Position numbers and translations under genes: made by a program
The notes under the pieces: generated by a model
Databases searched by the model: none
The model's input: only the letters and a program-made list of their open reading frames with translations
Told to the model about the DNA's origin: nothing
NCBI GenBank assembly: GCA_003640385.1
Contig: RCAB01000286.1
Location: 1 to 64,000 of the forward strand
Origin: Setaria digitata
Lineage: Eukaryota > Nematoda > Chromadorea > Rhabditida > Setariidae
DNA: 64,000 bases
Direction of reading: 5' to 3'
Shown here: positions 39,936 to 53,815 of the stretch, one piece after another
Layout of the letters: each line of letters opens with the position of its first letter
How positions within the stretch are numbered: position 1 is the stretch's first letter

Positions 39936-42900
39936 TCAGTCGAGTTTTCTTGGATTTTGAGCTGCAAAACAGAACGTAAGGAGACACGTCAGTAAGGTGA
40001 ATTCTGCACGGTAAAGTACAAAAACTGTGTGGTAATGACTATGAGAATGGCAGGTTCTAGAGAAAGAAGAAGGAGCAGAAAATGCAAAAATTCCAGAGAA
40101 AGATTTTTTGTCGCCAACAAAATCATCTAAGACCCTGACTGGTATGACTGATAACACTGTTTCTGTAGCAATTTGAAAAGTTGAAGTTGAATGAACGAAA
40201 GCTTTCTTACCAGAAACATGGCAAACGTGAGCAATTATATTTTGATTTTGAAAAAAATTCAACCATAAACGTTGCTTAGTTGATAATTTATCTCCAGGTC
40301 CTTTAACTTCAACGACCTGCAATGTTTAAATTTTTGAAAAATGGAACCATACAATGTGGCTAAAGATGTGAAGACCGCACTTAAATGGAACTGCGAATAT
40401 TGTTAGGAGTTTTATCCTCTAAAGAATTCCAATTGGATACATCATAATTAGCAACAAACATACTGCCAAAAGTTTTTTTTGATCATTCCAAATAGTTAAA
40501 TCGGGGAATCCACTCCGACAATTTCGGTAGTCGGTAATGAGACGACGAATAGTAGCGCACAAGGCAGTGATCGGGCAAGAAGTCATAAATCGCTAAAAGA
40601 AATAAACAGCATCAACTATTGCCTAATTGAACTAAAAAACAATAAGGTTCAATACACTAAATTTCTATTCAGAATTGATCTTGATTAGATTCCATCCTTT
40701 TATCCTCAATGTAACAAAAAAATCATTTAGAAAAATTGGTATAATATACTTGGATGATCCTTTAATGAATGATGGTTTAAAAAAATGCTGACTTTAACTT
40801 GTTCAAAATCACTGAAACAATTCCATGAGATCTCCGAATTGGTAACTCCATAATAATTCCTGTATGTCTTCTCCATTCCCAACAATAAATCATTAAAATC
40901 CGCTTCCTCAACCTCCTTGAAACGCAGTTCGAAAAGATCGCGCCGGTCAGTGTAGAATGTTCGGCTATTCAAGTCTGCTGGATTCATCTAAGATTAAATG
41001 AGAGAAGTGGAGAAAAGTTATAAACAACTTGTAATTATTCCCTGATTTGAGGCTTAACATTTAGATACGTATTGACCCTGACTTTCATTAATGAGAAATA
41101 CTTAATCGCCAGAATTTATCCTTGAGAGTTAAAAAAATGCAGCCCTCAAACTATGCTGAAGGGTACTGAATTAATGAAAGAAGCATGGCAAACTTTGTTA
41201 ATATTTAATTAGACGAAAAATACTTATTGTCGAAACTCATGATATTTGAAATTTGGAAATCCAAATCGAAACTTGATTGAAAAAACTCTGCATGCCTGTG
41301 TTTCACTGAACCAAACATTTTTAACAGTTGGATCGAATATAATGTCATAAAATAAAAGCCCAAATATAGTGTGCCAAAGTTCACCTTCTGCGTGTATACC
41401 TGCACGATAACAACAACAAAAATAACATATGACAAAAACGGAATGAAAATGGCCAGGCGATCTAGGCCTTCAGTTTCAGCGATCCTCGATAAATTATTAT
41501 TTAATTGCTGACAGCTTACAATGGTCACTCCAACAAATATCTTCCACATCTCTGAGAGTTTTGAAACAGATGCACAGTTGGCATGTTTCGATGTTGCTCA
41601 ACGACCTTATGCAAAATTTTTAATTTGATTTTATAAAAGATGACAAAAATAACAAAGGAATAGCAACCTTCTCTGAAACCTTTCTTTCTCAAATAATGAT
41701 CCAATGCTATCTGCTCAACGCTACATTCGCAAGATAATCCATTTCTGAAACACAAGTCAGATTCTTGCATTTTGAGCTTTAGATGTTAAACAAATATAAA
41801 ACTTTTCTCTAAATTAAAAAAAAAGCACACCTTTCAACAAGAAATCTGTTAATTCGTGACTCGCCAAGATTTTTACCCACTACAAGCCCTTTTATATTGA
41901 TTCTTTCAGGTTTCAACTCTTCCAAAGGGCCTTTCCATTTTGAACAAAGTTTTCGCCCTCTGTCCTATAATGTGAATGATTTGAAAATTTCAAGAAAAAC
42001 CTGTAAGAATGAAGAAAAGCCTAAAAGTCTAAAAAGCTAAAGGAAAGAAATACTTATCAAATATACAAGTAATACACCAGATTTCAAACTTTAAAAAATC
42101 AAGTAGACCTGAAGTGACAAACGATCTTTTTCACCCAAAATAGGATCCTCCAAACCAGCAACAATGGCTTGCATTGCTCTATTTTTATCTTTCAAATGCG
42201 CATCTAGGTTTAGCGCCAATCGGTCCCACCATCCACCTCGAGCATTAGCAAAAATAAGTTTAAATTCTGAAAAAATAAATGCTGAATTTTCAAGCCAAGC
42301 CCTAATCATTATTATAATCCCAAATTTGGATGGAAATAACTTCTTGTGATTTAAAAAATAAAAAACTAAAAAACTCAATCTACTTTATATATTAACTAAA
42401 TATGAACCAGAAAAAAATCACAGTTATCTTATTCACATATTTTCAAAGTATTGTAGGACTTTAATTAATTTCTGAATCAAGTCCTAAACAACGAATGAGA
42501 GTATGAGCAATAAGAGGTATGAGAGGAATAATAGGCAAGAAATAGTTACGAAATCAAGAATAAAATCTTACAACTAAGTAAAAAAAAAGTACCTTCAGCA
42601 CGCAACATATATTCCAGCCATGTAACTGCTTCCGTATAATCTCTGATCCTTTCTAGTGCTTCAACACCATGTGATATACAACTACATAAAAGAAAGAAAA
42701 GTGTAGAAGTTGATACCAACAGCTAACTTTTAATATTTTATGAAAGCAGAAAATCTCAGTGAACATTGAAGAAACCGATAAGTTTCATGCGAATCATTTC
42801 TTTATAAATAGAAAAATAATTCTATTGAAGGAATTGAAAGATTCACCTAGCATATACGTGAAGATCAGTGAATCGACGAAGATGACTCGGCAAATACTCG

Positions 42901-45900
42901 TAGAACTGCCTACGATAAAAAGAAGAGAAAAAAAACGTTACTATCTATTAACCAGTATTGATTCCCAAATCCAGTCATTTTACGTTAGTCCTACATATTT
43001 TGGAAAACATTAATAAATATCTAAACAGACAGACTAAACAAATAACTATTATTGTTATTTGATATCAAAACTTCCAACTTTTCCAAAAAAAAGAGATATG
43101 AGATAAAACCATGGTTGATGATTAGTTAGTCCATCAGCAACAAGGAAAAGTTTTACTAATCCTAGCGACGTAGTAAATGAGCATATATTACCATATATTA
43201 CATCCGAATACTTACCTTTGTGTCCCATATGCACTTTGAAATTTAATGCGCGCTTTCTTAGCACAATTAGTTATTTCGGCCCAAGCTCCACGCTGAGTTA
43301 AATCGGCTATTTCAGTTTCTAATTCCTTTGCTTCAACATATCTGAAAAGGAGATCTCCTCTCAAATTTAAAATTACCCTTCTGAACTTGAGAACTAACCA
43401 AACAATAGGAAATGAATAAATATTATGTGAACCTGAAAAGTTTTTCGGCGTCTGTATATATATTTATCAAACTGGGACTATGAGGAGCGGGAAAACGAAG
43501 TTTATCTGTACCAAGTTGTAATAAAACGAATCTGAAAGTAAAAAATAAGAATAATAAGTAATCTAGATCGTAAATCTCAGAAAACTTATTGCTAAATTTT
43601 TGGAAAATTTGGAATAACATACACATTAGGTAAAAATCTCTCCAAAGCAATAATCACTTCGCGAAAGTTGCTATTTTGAAATCCTACATGGCTAAATGAA
43701 CAGCAGCACGGAACACTTCATCTAAGAGATAACTGAAGAAATAAAGCTTACAGCAACTGCGAAGGCAGATTAGTAGAAGGCTGCTTGAAAAGTAATGATG
43801 AACTCATATCTATTGGTGAATAAATCGTAAAAACGGCCGAAAAAAAATTTATGATCTCTCGACGCAAACGAAAACATGAACCGAGTTCCTCCTTGACTCT
43901 GCAATATCTGGCTACATGAATAATGAATTAAAAGTTGTAAATTCAACTGCACAGAAAAAATGGAAAAAAAAAGCAGCCTAAGGTCGAGGACCTGAAAATA
44001 ACAGCAATAAATTAGGAATGACCAAATGCTGAGCAAAAGAAAAATTTTAATACGAGTCAATTCCTTCCCATGATATTGTATTCCTTGATTTATGTTCACT
44101 ACGAAATTTGCAAAATGACTTACTTCTGTAGCACGCGTTTCTCCATGGTGATTCCGAAAACATTTTTCTGTGTAGCGAAACTCAACAACGAACGACAAAT
44201 TTCAATTTTACCTTTATTAAAGTCTAGTTTAAACTGCTTCGCAACGGCTTTGAGAGATGAAGCATGTAAGAGATGTACGGCTTCACTAATTTCAAGCAAT
44301 GATGAATGACCTGAAGCACACTATCCAGCAACATAAAATCTTGGAGCATGCTACCAGTCGGATGATCCTAGCAAATGATAACTATTGGGTGCATATTCCT
44401 GACAGCAGACGGTAGCAGGAGCTCGCTTTTCCAACAAGAATTATGGCACAGATAAAAATGTTTAAATAAGGTAAAACAGAAAAATTCCTCATGAACAAAA
44501 AAGGTGGCCAAATTTGTTTCCAAGTATTAGATTTGCTGACTTGATTCAACGATTTCGGCTTGAAATAACTCTTCAAATAGTGGTTTCAGTGACGAAGGAA
44601 TACTGGTGTATCTAAATAAGAGAAACTTCTATCAAACTTATACACAAAACTTTTGTTCTTGATATAAAGAAGGAAGCGTGAACAGCATACATATACGAAA
44701 CAGTGACACAACTTACGAAAGTTTATCAGCTATTAGCCACTTTCTTTTGCGAAGAAACAAGCGGATCAATAACTGTTTACTCTCGTCTAAAAAATGAAGA
44801 TAAATTGTCCAATATTTACAAAATTAATGTCTAATTCATGAACTGAATTAACAAAAAGTACCTGATAATACCACAAATTTTTTTAACCAATGTAAATGCT
44901 CGCCCCAAAACTCCGCTTCACCATATCGTCCCTCGCTACAAAAAACCTGCAGAAAATATATATTTTCGAGTCGTAAGAAAAAGAAAATACAATGAGCCAT
45001 TAAAACAAAACCGAAAAAGAAAAAATAGCAGTCATAAATTATACCGATTTCCATTCTATCATGATATTTTGCTCTCAGGTGCAACTTCAAGCATATACAT
45101 AAGAAAACGAATATTATTCAACTCCAAGTGACACTCTCTCAAGGATAAAAACAGGAAGTTCACATTCCAAAAGCATGAGAAAGAAATTTCCTTTATAAAG
45201 AAAAAGACAAAACAAACCCGTCTCAGAATTTTATGAAATAATGTTAAGTGGTACGGTGATCCAACATGTCGATCTTCAACCGCAGGATCTTCATGACCTA
45301 GTTGGATTTGAGAATTCTTTATGATATCGCAGTTACAAATATTAAGGTAGGATTTAATACTCTCTAGAATATCAGACAAATTTTCTTTCGGTTCCGTTTT
45401 AATATCACGACTAGTTGTGGCTTCACAGTGAAAAACATTCCTGAAGCATAAAATCTATTGTTTTCTAAAGACTAAATTTTTCAATCGTGACTGTTTTGTA
45501 AAGTGCTCTGATCACCAGCATAAAGGAAAAATGCTCGGAATATAATGAAACGAAAGAAACTTGAAAAATGCTTCGCATCCTTCTAAAATATTCTCTTACC
45601 AACGTGGTAAAAAGATCAATGAAAGAATTTGAACCTTAAGTTTCCTTCATCAAAAGACTTTTTTTCATTCTGGTAATCCAGCATTTCTTTATTTTCAGAA
45701 CAATGCTTCAAATCCACTGAAGTTATTTCTTTGCTAGTCTGTGAGTTTCCACTCCTCTTTCCCACCATTAACAAAAGCTGCGAATCAACTTTCTGACTAA
45801 CTTCCATCACCCTCGAGTTGGAAAGACGAATCTAAATTGCTGAAGAATAATTTTATTAATAAACAAAAATCTCCTTATAATTAACCAACCACGCGATTGT

Positions 45901-46842
45901 TTCGTTAATGTAATAAGTTAGTTACAAATGTGTACGATCTGTGAAGACTAGATGATCTAGATGCTAGAGCCAGTAAATTGTTTTCTTTTGTTCGGTAACA
46001 ATAACCTTTTTCGGACGCTTTCTAGTGAAGGTGCTAGATGTTTTATAAATTGTATCGGCCGGTATGCCATGCTGCATAACAATTTCAGCCATTTGTTTCT
46101 GCTGATCTGTGTCGACTGAAGTTTCTTCATCACTGTCAGCATCCGGCAAAATATCTTTGAAATCCTTGTTTCTACAGTTTGATTCTCTTGCTAACTGTTC
46201 ATCTTCAGGATTGTCGAACAAGTCATCACTGTCATCCAAACTAACCTTGACAGCTGCTCGCTTTCTACTCCCAGCGCTGACTTCAGCAATGATCTGGAGT
46301 ATAATGTACAAATACCGGTTTTCGTAAAGACATCAAATATCACAAAATATCTAATATTTCGAGTTAGCTTCCCTAACTAATCAAAATTACTTCTGGCGCG
46401 AATTCTTTTCCGCTTCATTCCTTCCTCGATAAACTATTGTAATACAGTATAAATTCTATTAAGCAACATGCGTAATTTATAAGTGATAACTAGGGAATAA
46501 CATCCGTGGACCGTATCACAAATGATAAGAAGAGCTGATAAAAAGACATATAACTGATAACTTCGCGTAAAATGAAAGAAAATTTCGACACCCTGAGGTA
46601 GTCTATCGTAAGTCCAAGTTATTTACTACTACATCCAAATCTTTCTGCTATTGACGGTATAGGTTAGCAACAAATTAAAATGAGACTTTTATGAAAAACA
46701 TGGTAACCTGGCAGTCTTCGTCTTCGGGTTGCAATTTACAGTCATTCAAATGTGACCGGTAGAGCCCTTGAGTAACGAGATATCCGCAAACGGGACATGG
46801 CCTCCGTTCTAACTGCTTCCGAAATGCCTTCAAAAGAGCCAT
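39936..46842 (-). CDS. FAN1, Fanconi-associated nuclease 1
   Basis: This DNA structure-specific nuclease acts in interstrand crosslink repair. The start exon 46708-46842 (MALLKAFRKQLERRPCPVCG) holds a UBZ4-type ubiquitin-binding zinc finger, C-x2-C-x11-H-x3-C. The next exons (from 46293; from about 45820) are acidic and low-complexity. The SAP/TPR-like part follows: SPYHLTLFHKILRR (about 45.25 kb), LLIRLFLRKRKWLIADKLS (about 44.75), LLHASSLKAVAKQFKLDF (about 44.25), YCRVKEELGSCFRLRREI (about 43.87), ARGGWWDRLALNLDAHLKDK (about 42.2), SVEQIALDHYLRKKGFREG (about 41.7), EGELWHTIFGLLFYDIIFDP (about 41.35) and LNSRTFYTDRRDLFELRF (about 40.95). The VRR-NUC domain has CRSGFPDLTIWND (about 40.52) and, in exon 40211-40316, VVEVKGPGDKLSTKQRLWLN, so the catalytic Asp, Glu and Lys are all present. 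The last exon, 39936-39961, is only 26 bases and ends QNPRKLD. The reading past HVCHVSG in genomic DNA is intron. Confidence 0.93.
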
Positions 46843-48277
46843 CGAGACAGAAACGTTACTCCCGGACAGCACTCATTATTCCTGCAAAAAAGTATCCGGC
46901 TTTGGGATACTAACAATGTCAACGCTATCCCGCAGACGTCTCTACACCAACCTCCACACTGCTCCTTCTCGCCCCTGTTTATTAACTCTACTATCCCAGC
47001 AATTTAACATCTCCATTCAGCAACAGTAAATAGTCGATGGAAACTGCACCATTGCTCGTTCCGTCTTACTTCCTTCGGATCTTTCACTTCTAACGACTTC
47101 CGTTACAGAAGAAAACGAATGCCGCCGATGCCTGCTAACGTCTCATTTCACAAAGCCCGGATCTAACGAGAGCTACACCAAAACACTTCCGGTACATTCT
47201 CACCCTTGGTCTCTTCCCCTCCCCTGCTTTAGTATATCCGGATAGTTCATACAGAAGTCGTGCCACTACCGCCCCTGTAATTTGGTTTGGAATTGGTGCT
47301 ACTGTTGGGCAAACCACCAGTTATTAACGCGGTCGTTGTTCCATATTTCCAATCACGTGGAATTCACAATCCACTTTCATCGGGATTTCAAAACTCTCTT
47401 TTCAAGTTTCACATTACGTGACCCAATAACAGTCAACACGTGGCTAGTACTTCCACGCCTACCTTTTACACGTCAATAGACAGGGTATAGTCTGGGAGTT
47501 AAATCTTACTTTCGAGTAGTTCTGTTTTCCGTCTAAATGCCCAACAGGAATAACACACTGTGTAAGTAAACTTCTAGACAAAAGTGTTTCCCATGTCACA
47601 GCTTTTGATGTGTATAGATTGAGAGACAAACTTGTTTACGTCTAGGACACTTTTATCGGAATGCAAAACAAGTAATATTCTCTTTGGTAGCTTCACAATA
47701 CTTTTTTGCGTGAATGGTGTAGCTGAAATCGCCTTCCGCACAGATTACGTCAAACTTGATCCCCTGATATGCTTGTTCAGTTGCTTCCGTCACGCTGCGT
47801 TTCGATTCCGCCACATCAAGCGTTATTGCCTGAAAAATTACATGTTCGTCATGGTTAATGCAACAAATGAAACTTCTGCCTGAATGTTTGGGATGAGGTC
47901 AAAATCTGACTTGTAACATGAGAGACTTTAGCCAACGAACAAACTGCTGTCATACCGCTTTATCAGTTATCAGTAACGTAACATTCTGATACGTTTGTAG
48001 TCATATGCTACTGGCACACCGAGGGAGTAGGAATATTTATGACTAATTGCTTACCTGTAATATGACTTTTCCGAGCCTTCTACTGTTGCATATGGCTGGT
48101 GAAAATAAAACTCTTTTTGCAGGTTGATTTTGTTGGGGCTAAAATTTTAGGAATGTGCAAACTGAGTTCAGAAATTGAAAACTTCTGGTTATTTTTCATT
48201 GCAAGTTAAATTATAGGTAATGCCAGATAAAAATTCAGCTCAGTGTCGAAAAAAAATCATAAAATTGTTGGAAGATA
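46843..48277. other. FAN1 upstream region
   Basis: About 1.4 kb. Base composition around 46900-47470 is less AT-rich than its surroundings, with C-rich stretches (for example 47195-47230), as might be seen in a promoter. The overlapping plus frames at 47282-47479 and 47632-47883 show no family features. Confidence 0.4.
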
Positions 48278-49659
48278 TTAACAACTTGCCACAGTGTTAG
48301 TGGAATAGACATTTTGTTTCAATACGCTTAATGATGTCCTCCGTAATCTGTTCGTGGGATCTGAACATTTTTCAATTAAACAGTTTGAATTGTTCAGGAA
48401 TTCTGCTCAACTTTGGAATAAATTTGGAATGGAATTTTGATGTGAGGTTTGCATAATTTAAGCAGAAACAAATTTACAGGTTGCTTGATCAATATTTAAT
48501 ACTCTTTGAATTTTCAAAGGAGATGCTTCGTACGGTTCGTTTCTTGTGCGAAAGGGTAGTACCATTGACTTTCCTTCCATCACAGGAATATCTGCAAAGT
48601 TGATGACAATTTAGCAAACTTTTGTTCTTCACCACGATATCATATAGCAAATCTGTGTAAGAGATTTTAGTGTATAAATATAAATTTGTGTAAGAGATTC
48701 GAGAGAGCGTATAGCTGAGTTCTTTTTTTTTAAAAAAATATTGCCAAATTTTGAACATTTTGATATGATATGATCCAGAGAATCAATTACAGTCATAAAT
48801 CGATTTACTTTCTGGGGTTTCTGTAGTACCGGAAATTGATGATAAATACATAGAAGTTCTTCGGCTAGACATGTTAATAATTGATTCTGGTAAATTGCGG
48901 TCATACTGGTGAAGAAACAACTTAGATTGGGGCTGATCTTCTGGCAGAAATTTTGTTGCATCGAACCGCTCAATGTCATCACCATTTGGATGAGGTGTCG
49001 CTTAAATTTGTTTCCCACTATTAATTTTAATTTAAATTTTAGTTGCAACTCATAATTTAACATCCGGATATAATTGTTATCTGGTTTGATACTGGAACCA
49101 TTCTTCCGCAACAACACAGTTTATTATGATTTATGATTGACTTCCTAATAAATTGGTGAGATAGGACAACAGATGCAAGAAATTAATTCATTGTATTGAT
49201 ATGTATATTTCTCTACTCTTAAGATTTGTTTTATAAATTAAATTTCTAACTGCATGAACAGCTGCTCTTCATAATTTCCATACTTGTCTTCATTCCTTTA
49301 TTATCTGGAGAATTGGAATCTTCCGATAATAACTGAGTTAAAATACCCAATGAAAATCTAACTTTCGGGGACATATATAATTGGATCTTCAACATATTGG
49401 TATGACTGCCATAGTTGGCGTTGCAAATTGTCTTGTTTCTTTTGTTGTTTTATTGAATTTGCAGAGCTTGACTGAGAATCGCTTGTCGAATTGTAATTGG
49501 AATATTTTTTAAAACTGTTTCCTGAAATATATGCCATACCAGAAGGTTCCTTAAGACGTTGAAACTTGATATATTCTCTTTCGGAACTTTTACCGCGTAA
49601 TCCGGATGCACATGGAAGTGGCAGTGATGACGACAGTTTCCATTCTTTTGTATTCGGAT
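48278..49659 (-). CDS. Unrecognised protein, four phase-consistent exons
   Basis: Four exons join in the same phase: 49363-49659, 48809-49000, 48478-48591 and 48278-48360, giving about 228 residues to a stop at 48278-48280. The first visible exon begins after TTTCAG in phase 1, so the 5' end is upstream and unseen. The protein is hydrophilic and Ser/Thr-rich: DPNTKEWKLSSSLPLP, a Ser/Gln/Lys-rich stretch around SDSQSSSANSIKQQKK, LWQSYQYVEDPIIYVPE, ERFDATKFLPEDQPQSKLFL, INMSSRRTSMYLSSISGT, MVLPFRTRNEPYEASPLK and NRLRRTSLSVLKQN. The two RRTS sites would suit basophilic kinases. No domain is recognised. The long minus frame at 48629-49117 is a shadow of the second exon. Confidence 0.55.
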
Positions 49660-50658
49660 CTGAAATTTCTTTTTTTTTTAATACTTATCTTCTTATATAA
49701 AGCTTAATTATTTATTTCCGATGAAAAAAAATGCTAAGAATTTAATGACTGTATCGAAGTATTCCTAATTAGTGAAACCCGCTAGATATAAGCCAATTCG
49801 CTTAATATTTCAGCTCTTCCTTTCTTATGAACTTCACTTTCCTCATCTATCCTACTTCATTTCCAAGTTTAATTAACTTGATAAATTAATTGCTCACACT
49901 GAAAATAATTCGGTTCACAGTGCCATAGTGTTGTCGATCTAACATACAAGCACGGAGGAGGATATGAAAAAAGTTGCAGTGTAGTTTTAACAACAATAAC
50001 AATTAAAATGTTTCTACGAATGTTCCATAACATATTGTTGTGTAACGAATTGAAAAAATCCGCTGTGGTTGGTTGCTACTCGATATTTGTTTCGATCTTA
50101 CCAAATTTTAATCTGAACAGATTTTTGTCGTTGCAATAGAACAAAGTGAGGAAGCAGAGCAATTTGTTATCTCAAGTTTTCTGAAGTACAGTAACCTTTA
50201 TGACAGCTGTTGATGTAATATGGAAATAATTTAGAATGAGGAGAAATGGACAGTACCGACGATTCCAAGAAGTGAAAGACATTTCAACAGAATAATTGGG
50301 TTAAAATGTTTTGAAATAGAAATCTTGTTTTAATTATTTTTCGACAACATTACAACCATCAAAAAGGGTATCTATTAATGTGCCCTAATAATGAATGAAA
50401 GTTTTTATTTTAAAAAATTTTCTGTAAGACAAATGAGTAATTGCAAACTTCCTACTTTTTCTGTTTCCCATCTATTAAAACTTATTCTTCATCCATTTTT
50501 TCTGTTTTTATTTAATCAAATTCCTTGCTTTTTTCATTGCTAGTGCATAACTCATAATTGACTGATTAAATACTTAATGAAGTGAAATCGAATTCAGGTG
50601 ATGACGGTATGTTTGATATAACTGATATCAATGATATGCAAGCCTTATCAATTGGAAA

Positions 50659-50746
50659 TTAATCATCTGTAGATGTTCAACAAATTCCTTCTCTTTTTGT
50701 AGAAAGAGGTCAAAAATTATTCAGAAATGAGAAATTCAGGAAATGT
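50659..50746 (+). repeat. Direct repeat, copy 1 (88 bases)
   Basis: Begins TTAATCATCTGTAGATGTTC and ends AAATTCAGGAAATGT. Nearly identical to 50973-51060; about two substitutions were seen (GTAGATG/GTGGATG and CAAATTCC/CAAAATCC). The open reading through this segment is shared by both copies. Confidence 0.9.
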
Positions 50747-50972
50747 ATTGTACTGAATTGAACTACGTTTGAATTTAATCATCAATAATCCATTCTTTGT
50801 CTAGTCTTGCATAGATCTCACAGCATAATGTGCAATTTAATTTTTTGGAATTGCCAACTGAATTGTTGAGGTCAATGTCAACCATAGGATTTAATCTGCT
50901 TATAATTTGGAGATTCCGCAGAATAAAAGTGGAATTCAAAATAAATATATATATATAATACATATATATATA

Positions 50973-51060
50973 TTAATCATCTGTGGATGTTCAACAAAAT
51001 CCTTCTCTTTTTGTAGAAAGAGGTCAAAAATTATTCAGAAATGAGAAATTCAGGAAATGT
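50973..51060 (+). repeat. Direct repeat, copy 2 (88 bases)
   Basis: Second copy of 50659-50746. It is preceded by an AT dinucleotide tract (about 50942-50972) and followed closely by the hairpin at 51074-51118. Confidence 0.9.
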
Positions 51061-51073
51061 TTTTTCAGGAAAT

Positions 51074-51118
51074 CTTTTCAGTTCATTATATATATATAAT
51101 ATAATGAACTGAAAAGAC
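51074..51118. repeat. 18-bp inverted repeat with AT loop
   Basis: Arm TCTTTTCAGTTCATTATA (51074-51091) and its exact reverse complement (51101-51118) flank a 9-base AT loop. It lies directly after the second direct-repeat copy. Confidence 0.88.
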
Positions 51119-52282
51119 TCCTGAACAATGTGCACAAGGGAGAAGTGAAAAAAATTACACAGGAGTGAAAAAAGAAACGATTAACAACAATGTGTCAAAT
51201 GAATTAAACTAAATGAACTTTTAAGGATTAACTCGAGATCTGATAATTTGAAGAGAGAAAACATTACTAAAAATAGATTTAAAAATGACAGTTCAATTTT
51301 CCTCATTCTATTCAAAAACTCAGCAATAGGAAGATACACAAAAGAATTGTTATTTCAGGCAGCAAAGGAATACCTTTTTATGTTTGAAAATGATCGTCAA
51401 CGATAAAATATCAGTGGTGAAGTGAAGAACGAGAAGAATATCATCTATGACGAGGATTTCAGTATGTTTTGTAGCATGAATTTAATCCGATAATTGCAAA
51501 ATATACCCTGATCTTATATTTTTCATGTTTCATGAGAGCATGACAATGGTGAAGAGAAACGACGTATAAAGAATGACAAGATTTTGTTAACGTAAAAGAC
51601 GAATATGATCGAAATAATCTGATAAATCGTTAATTTCTATGAATATTAACAGGAATTCGCCCTGAAATATCGAATAAGCATGGGCCAAACAAAGCAAGAG
51701 ATTTGTAAATATCCATCGTAAAATTATTGCATGCCGAATTTGTTGGTCAGTTGTAAAAGGTACTCTGCTAGAATAGTCCGACTATTATATTATGAATGGA
51801 CAATTAAAACTTTCATAATTTTCAGGACAAAATTGCTCGGAATGACGAAAATAATAACATGCTAAATATACAATAAAGAATAATCTTGAGGGAAGTAAAG
51901 GTAGGTTTCAGAACTTTACCGATTTACAAGAAAATTTTCATTTTTTCAGCAGCTAACACCTTCACTTACTAATTTAAGGTAACGTGAATTCTGTTCTAAC
52001 GATTCTGAAACACAATCAGAGGGGTGCTGTATGTACTCCCTTCATCAGGTGAAGTATTTCTCTGGCTACCCATACGATGTAATTGCAGCAGTGTTAAAAT
52101 TTTATAACAAATTATATGATAGAGATTTTGATAAAATGTAAAATAGTGATACTAAAATAGAATATAACTTTTAGTGCAGTAAAATATGCGATAATATTAT
52201 AAATATAGTCATCATTTTCATTAACACTATTTCATCAATTATTAATTATCTAAAATTAAGATGTTATATATTACCAATAAAA

Positions 52283-52850
<568 letters not shown>

Positions 52851-52959
52851 TTACATTTATAATTATAAATAATAATTAGGTGCAGAAAAATAAATGAATA
52901 CTGTCTAATAAGTGTATTAGCGAATTCTCTTATAACGAGAAGCTTGTAAATCAGTAGTT

Positions 52960-53815
52960 TTCGGATATGGCTGATTTTGGTAATGATATTTCGATGTTAG
53001 TTAGACATGGAGCAGTCTGGTATTTTGTGATTTCTTTTTTAGAGAAGAAATGGACAGAATCACAGAGGTTGAAGAATGTTGGCCAAAATATGTGCCTAGA
53101 CGATAACAGTTTTATGTAAACATGGAAAACGTTGGAAATAGCTAAATGTTAGTGAGAAGTGAAGTACAAGAAGAAATGATTGAAGGGAAGAATGGTGCAT
53201 TTTCTTATGTTATATCTTTTATCACTGTGCGTCATTAATAGTAATTCTGATAAGATACAGCATGTTTTGCTCCATGCTTCATTTTCTCAAGCGAAGTTCT
53301 TCTGACAGCATTTGCTTCCCTTCCACTCTTCATTCTGGTTCCTTTTAATGAAGTTGGTGATCAGTTTTTGTTAATTTACTTACAAATTGCTGCATTGACT
53401 CAGAAATGGCTGATATTTTTTGAACAAATGAGAATATAATTAATTACATTGAAGTTGAACTTGGAAGTAATTGAAAAACCAATGGAACCTGGTGTTTCAA
53501 GAATCAAAGCATGTATTTTCAAAGCAACAAACAAATACATGTATGCAGAAGCTGAATGGTTCTGCGCGTAGTTAAATATTCTAATTCGGTTTTGAAAATA
53601 CAAATTAAAAGATGTTCCTTGCTATTCTGGAAATGATATCTCAAGCTTAAATCAATTTGTTCTTATCTGACTTGAGAAAAAGGAAGGCTTAAGTTCTGTA
53701 TTGTTAGAACAATCGGCAATTTTAGTTTCAGGACTTTTCAGAATAAAAAGTGACCATTTTCTTCAGTTTGTGAATGAAATATGCGAGGGTGGTAGATAAA
53801 AGTCTTAATTACTAC
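52960..53815 (+). pseudogene. Possible decayed coding region, right part
   Basis: Protein-like segments on the plus strand are separated by stops or frame changes: a 51-codon frame from ATG 52966 (MADFGNDISMLVRHGAVWYF); LEVIEKPMEPGVSRIKACIF and KYMYAEAEWFCA (about 53.46-53.57 kb), then a TAG; KLKDVPCYSGNDISSLNQFV, a TGA, then in the same frame GLSSVLLEQSAILVSGLFRI and FLQFVNEICEGGR (to about 53.81). The even spread of hydrophobic and charged residues looks coding. I do not recognise a family. Part could instead be unannotated 5' exons of the STAT gene downstream. Confidence 0.3.

Larger units (their letters stand above)
49900..51500 (+). pseudogene. Possible decayed coding region, left part
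   Basis: Plus-strand stretches read like protein but are broken by stops and lack coherent splicing: VVGCYSIFVSILPNFNLN (about 50.08 kb), IFVVAIEQSEEAEQFVISSF (about 50.13, after a TGAACAG acceptor), SGDDGMFDITDINDMQALSI (about 50.6), SSVDVQQIPSLFVERGQKLF (about 50.66, with a second copy near 50.98) and KNEKNIIYDEDFSMFCSMN (about 51.43). I do not recognise the protein. A relic of a gene is an inference; real exons of an unrecognised gene, or chance, remain possible. Confidence 0.25.

Noticed and set aside
40000..40210. C-terminal extension of FAN1 after HVCHVSG
   Set aside because: A GTAAGA donor follows the conserved HVCHVS block and a 26-base in-phase last exon lies at 39936-39961, so this stretch is intron.
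43770..44198. Minus-strand frame of 142 codons
   Set aside because: It is FAN1 sequence read through two introns; only parts (the YCRVKEELGSCFRLRREI exon and neighbours, in their own frames) are coding.
47135..47883. Frames upstream of FAN1, considered as a small gene
   Set aside because: No family similarity, and the less AT-rich composition fits a promoter region better.
48629..49117. Minus-strand frame of 162 codons
   Set aside because: It overlaps, in another frame, an exon (48809-49000) that joins in phase to three neighbours; the long frame is a shadow.
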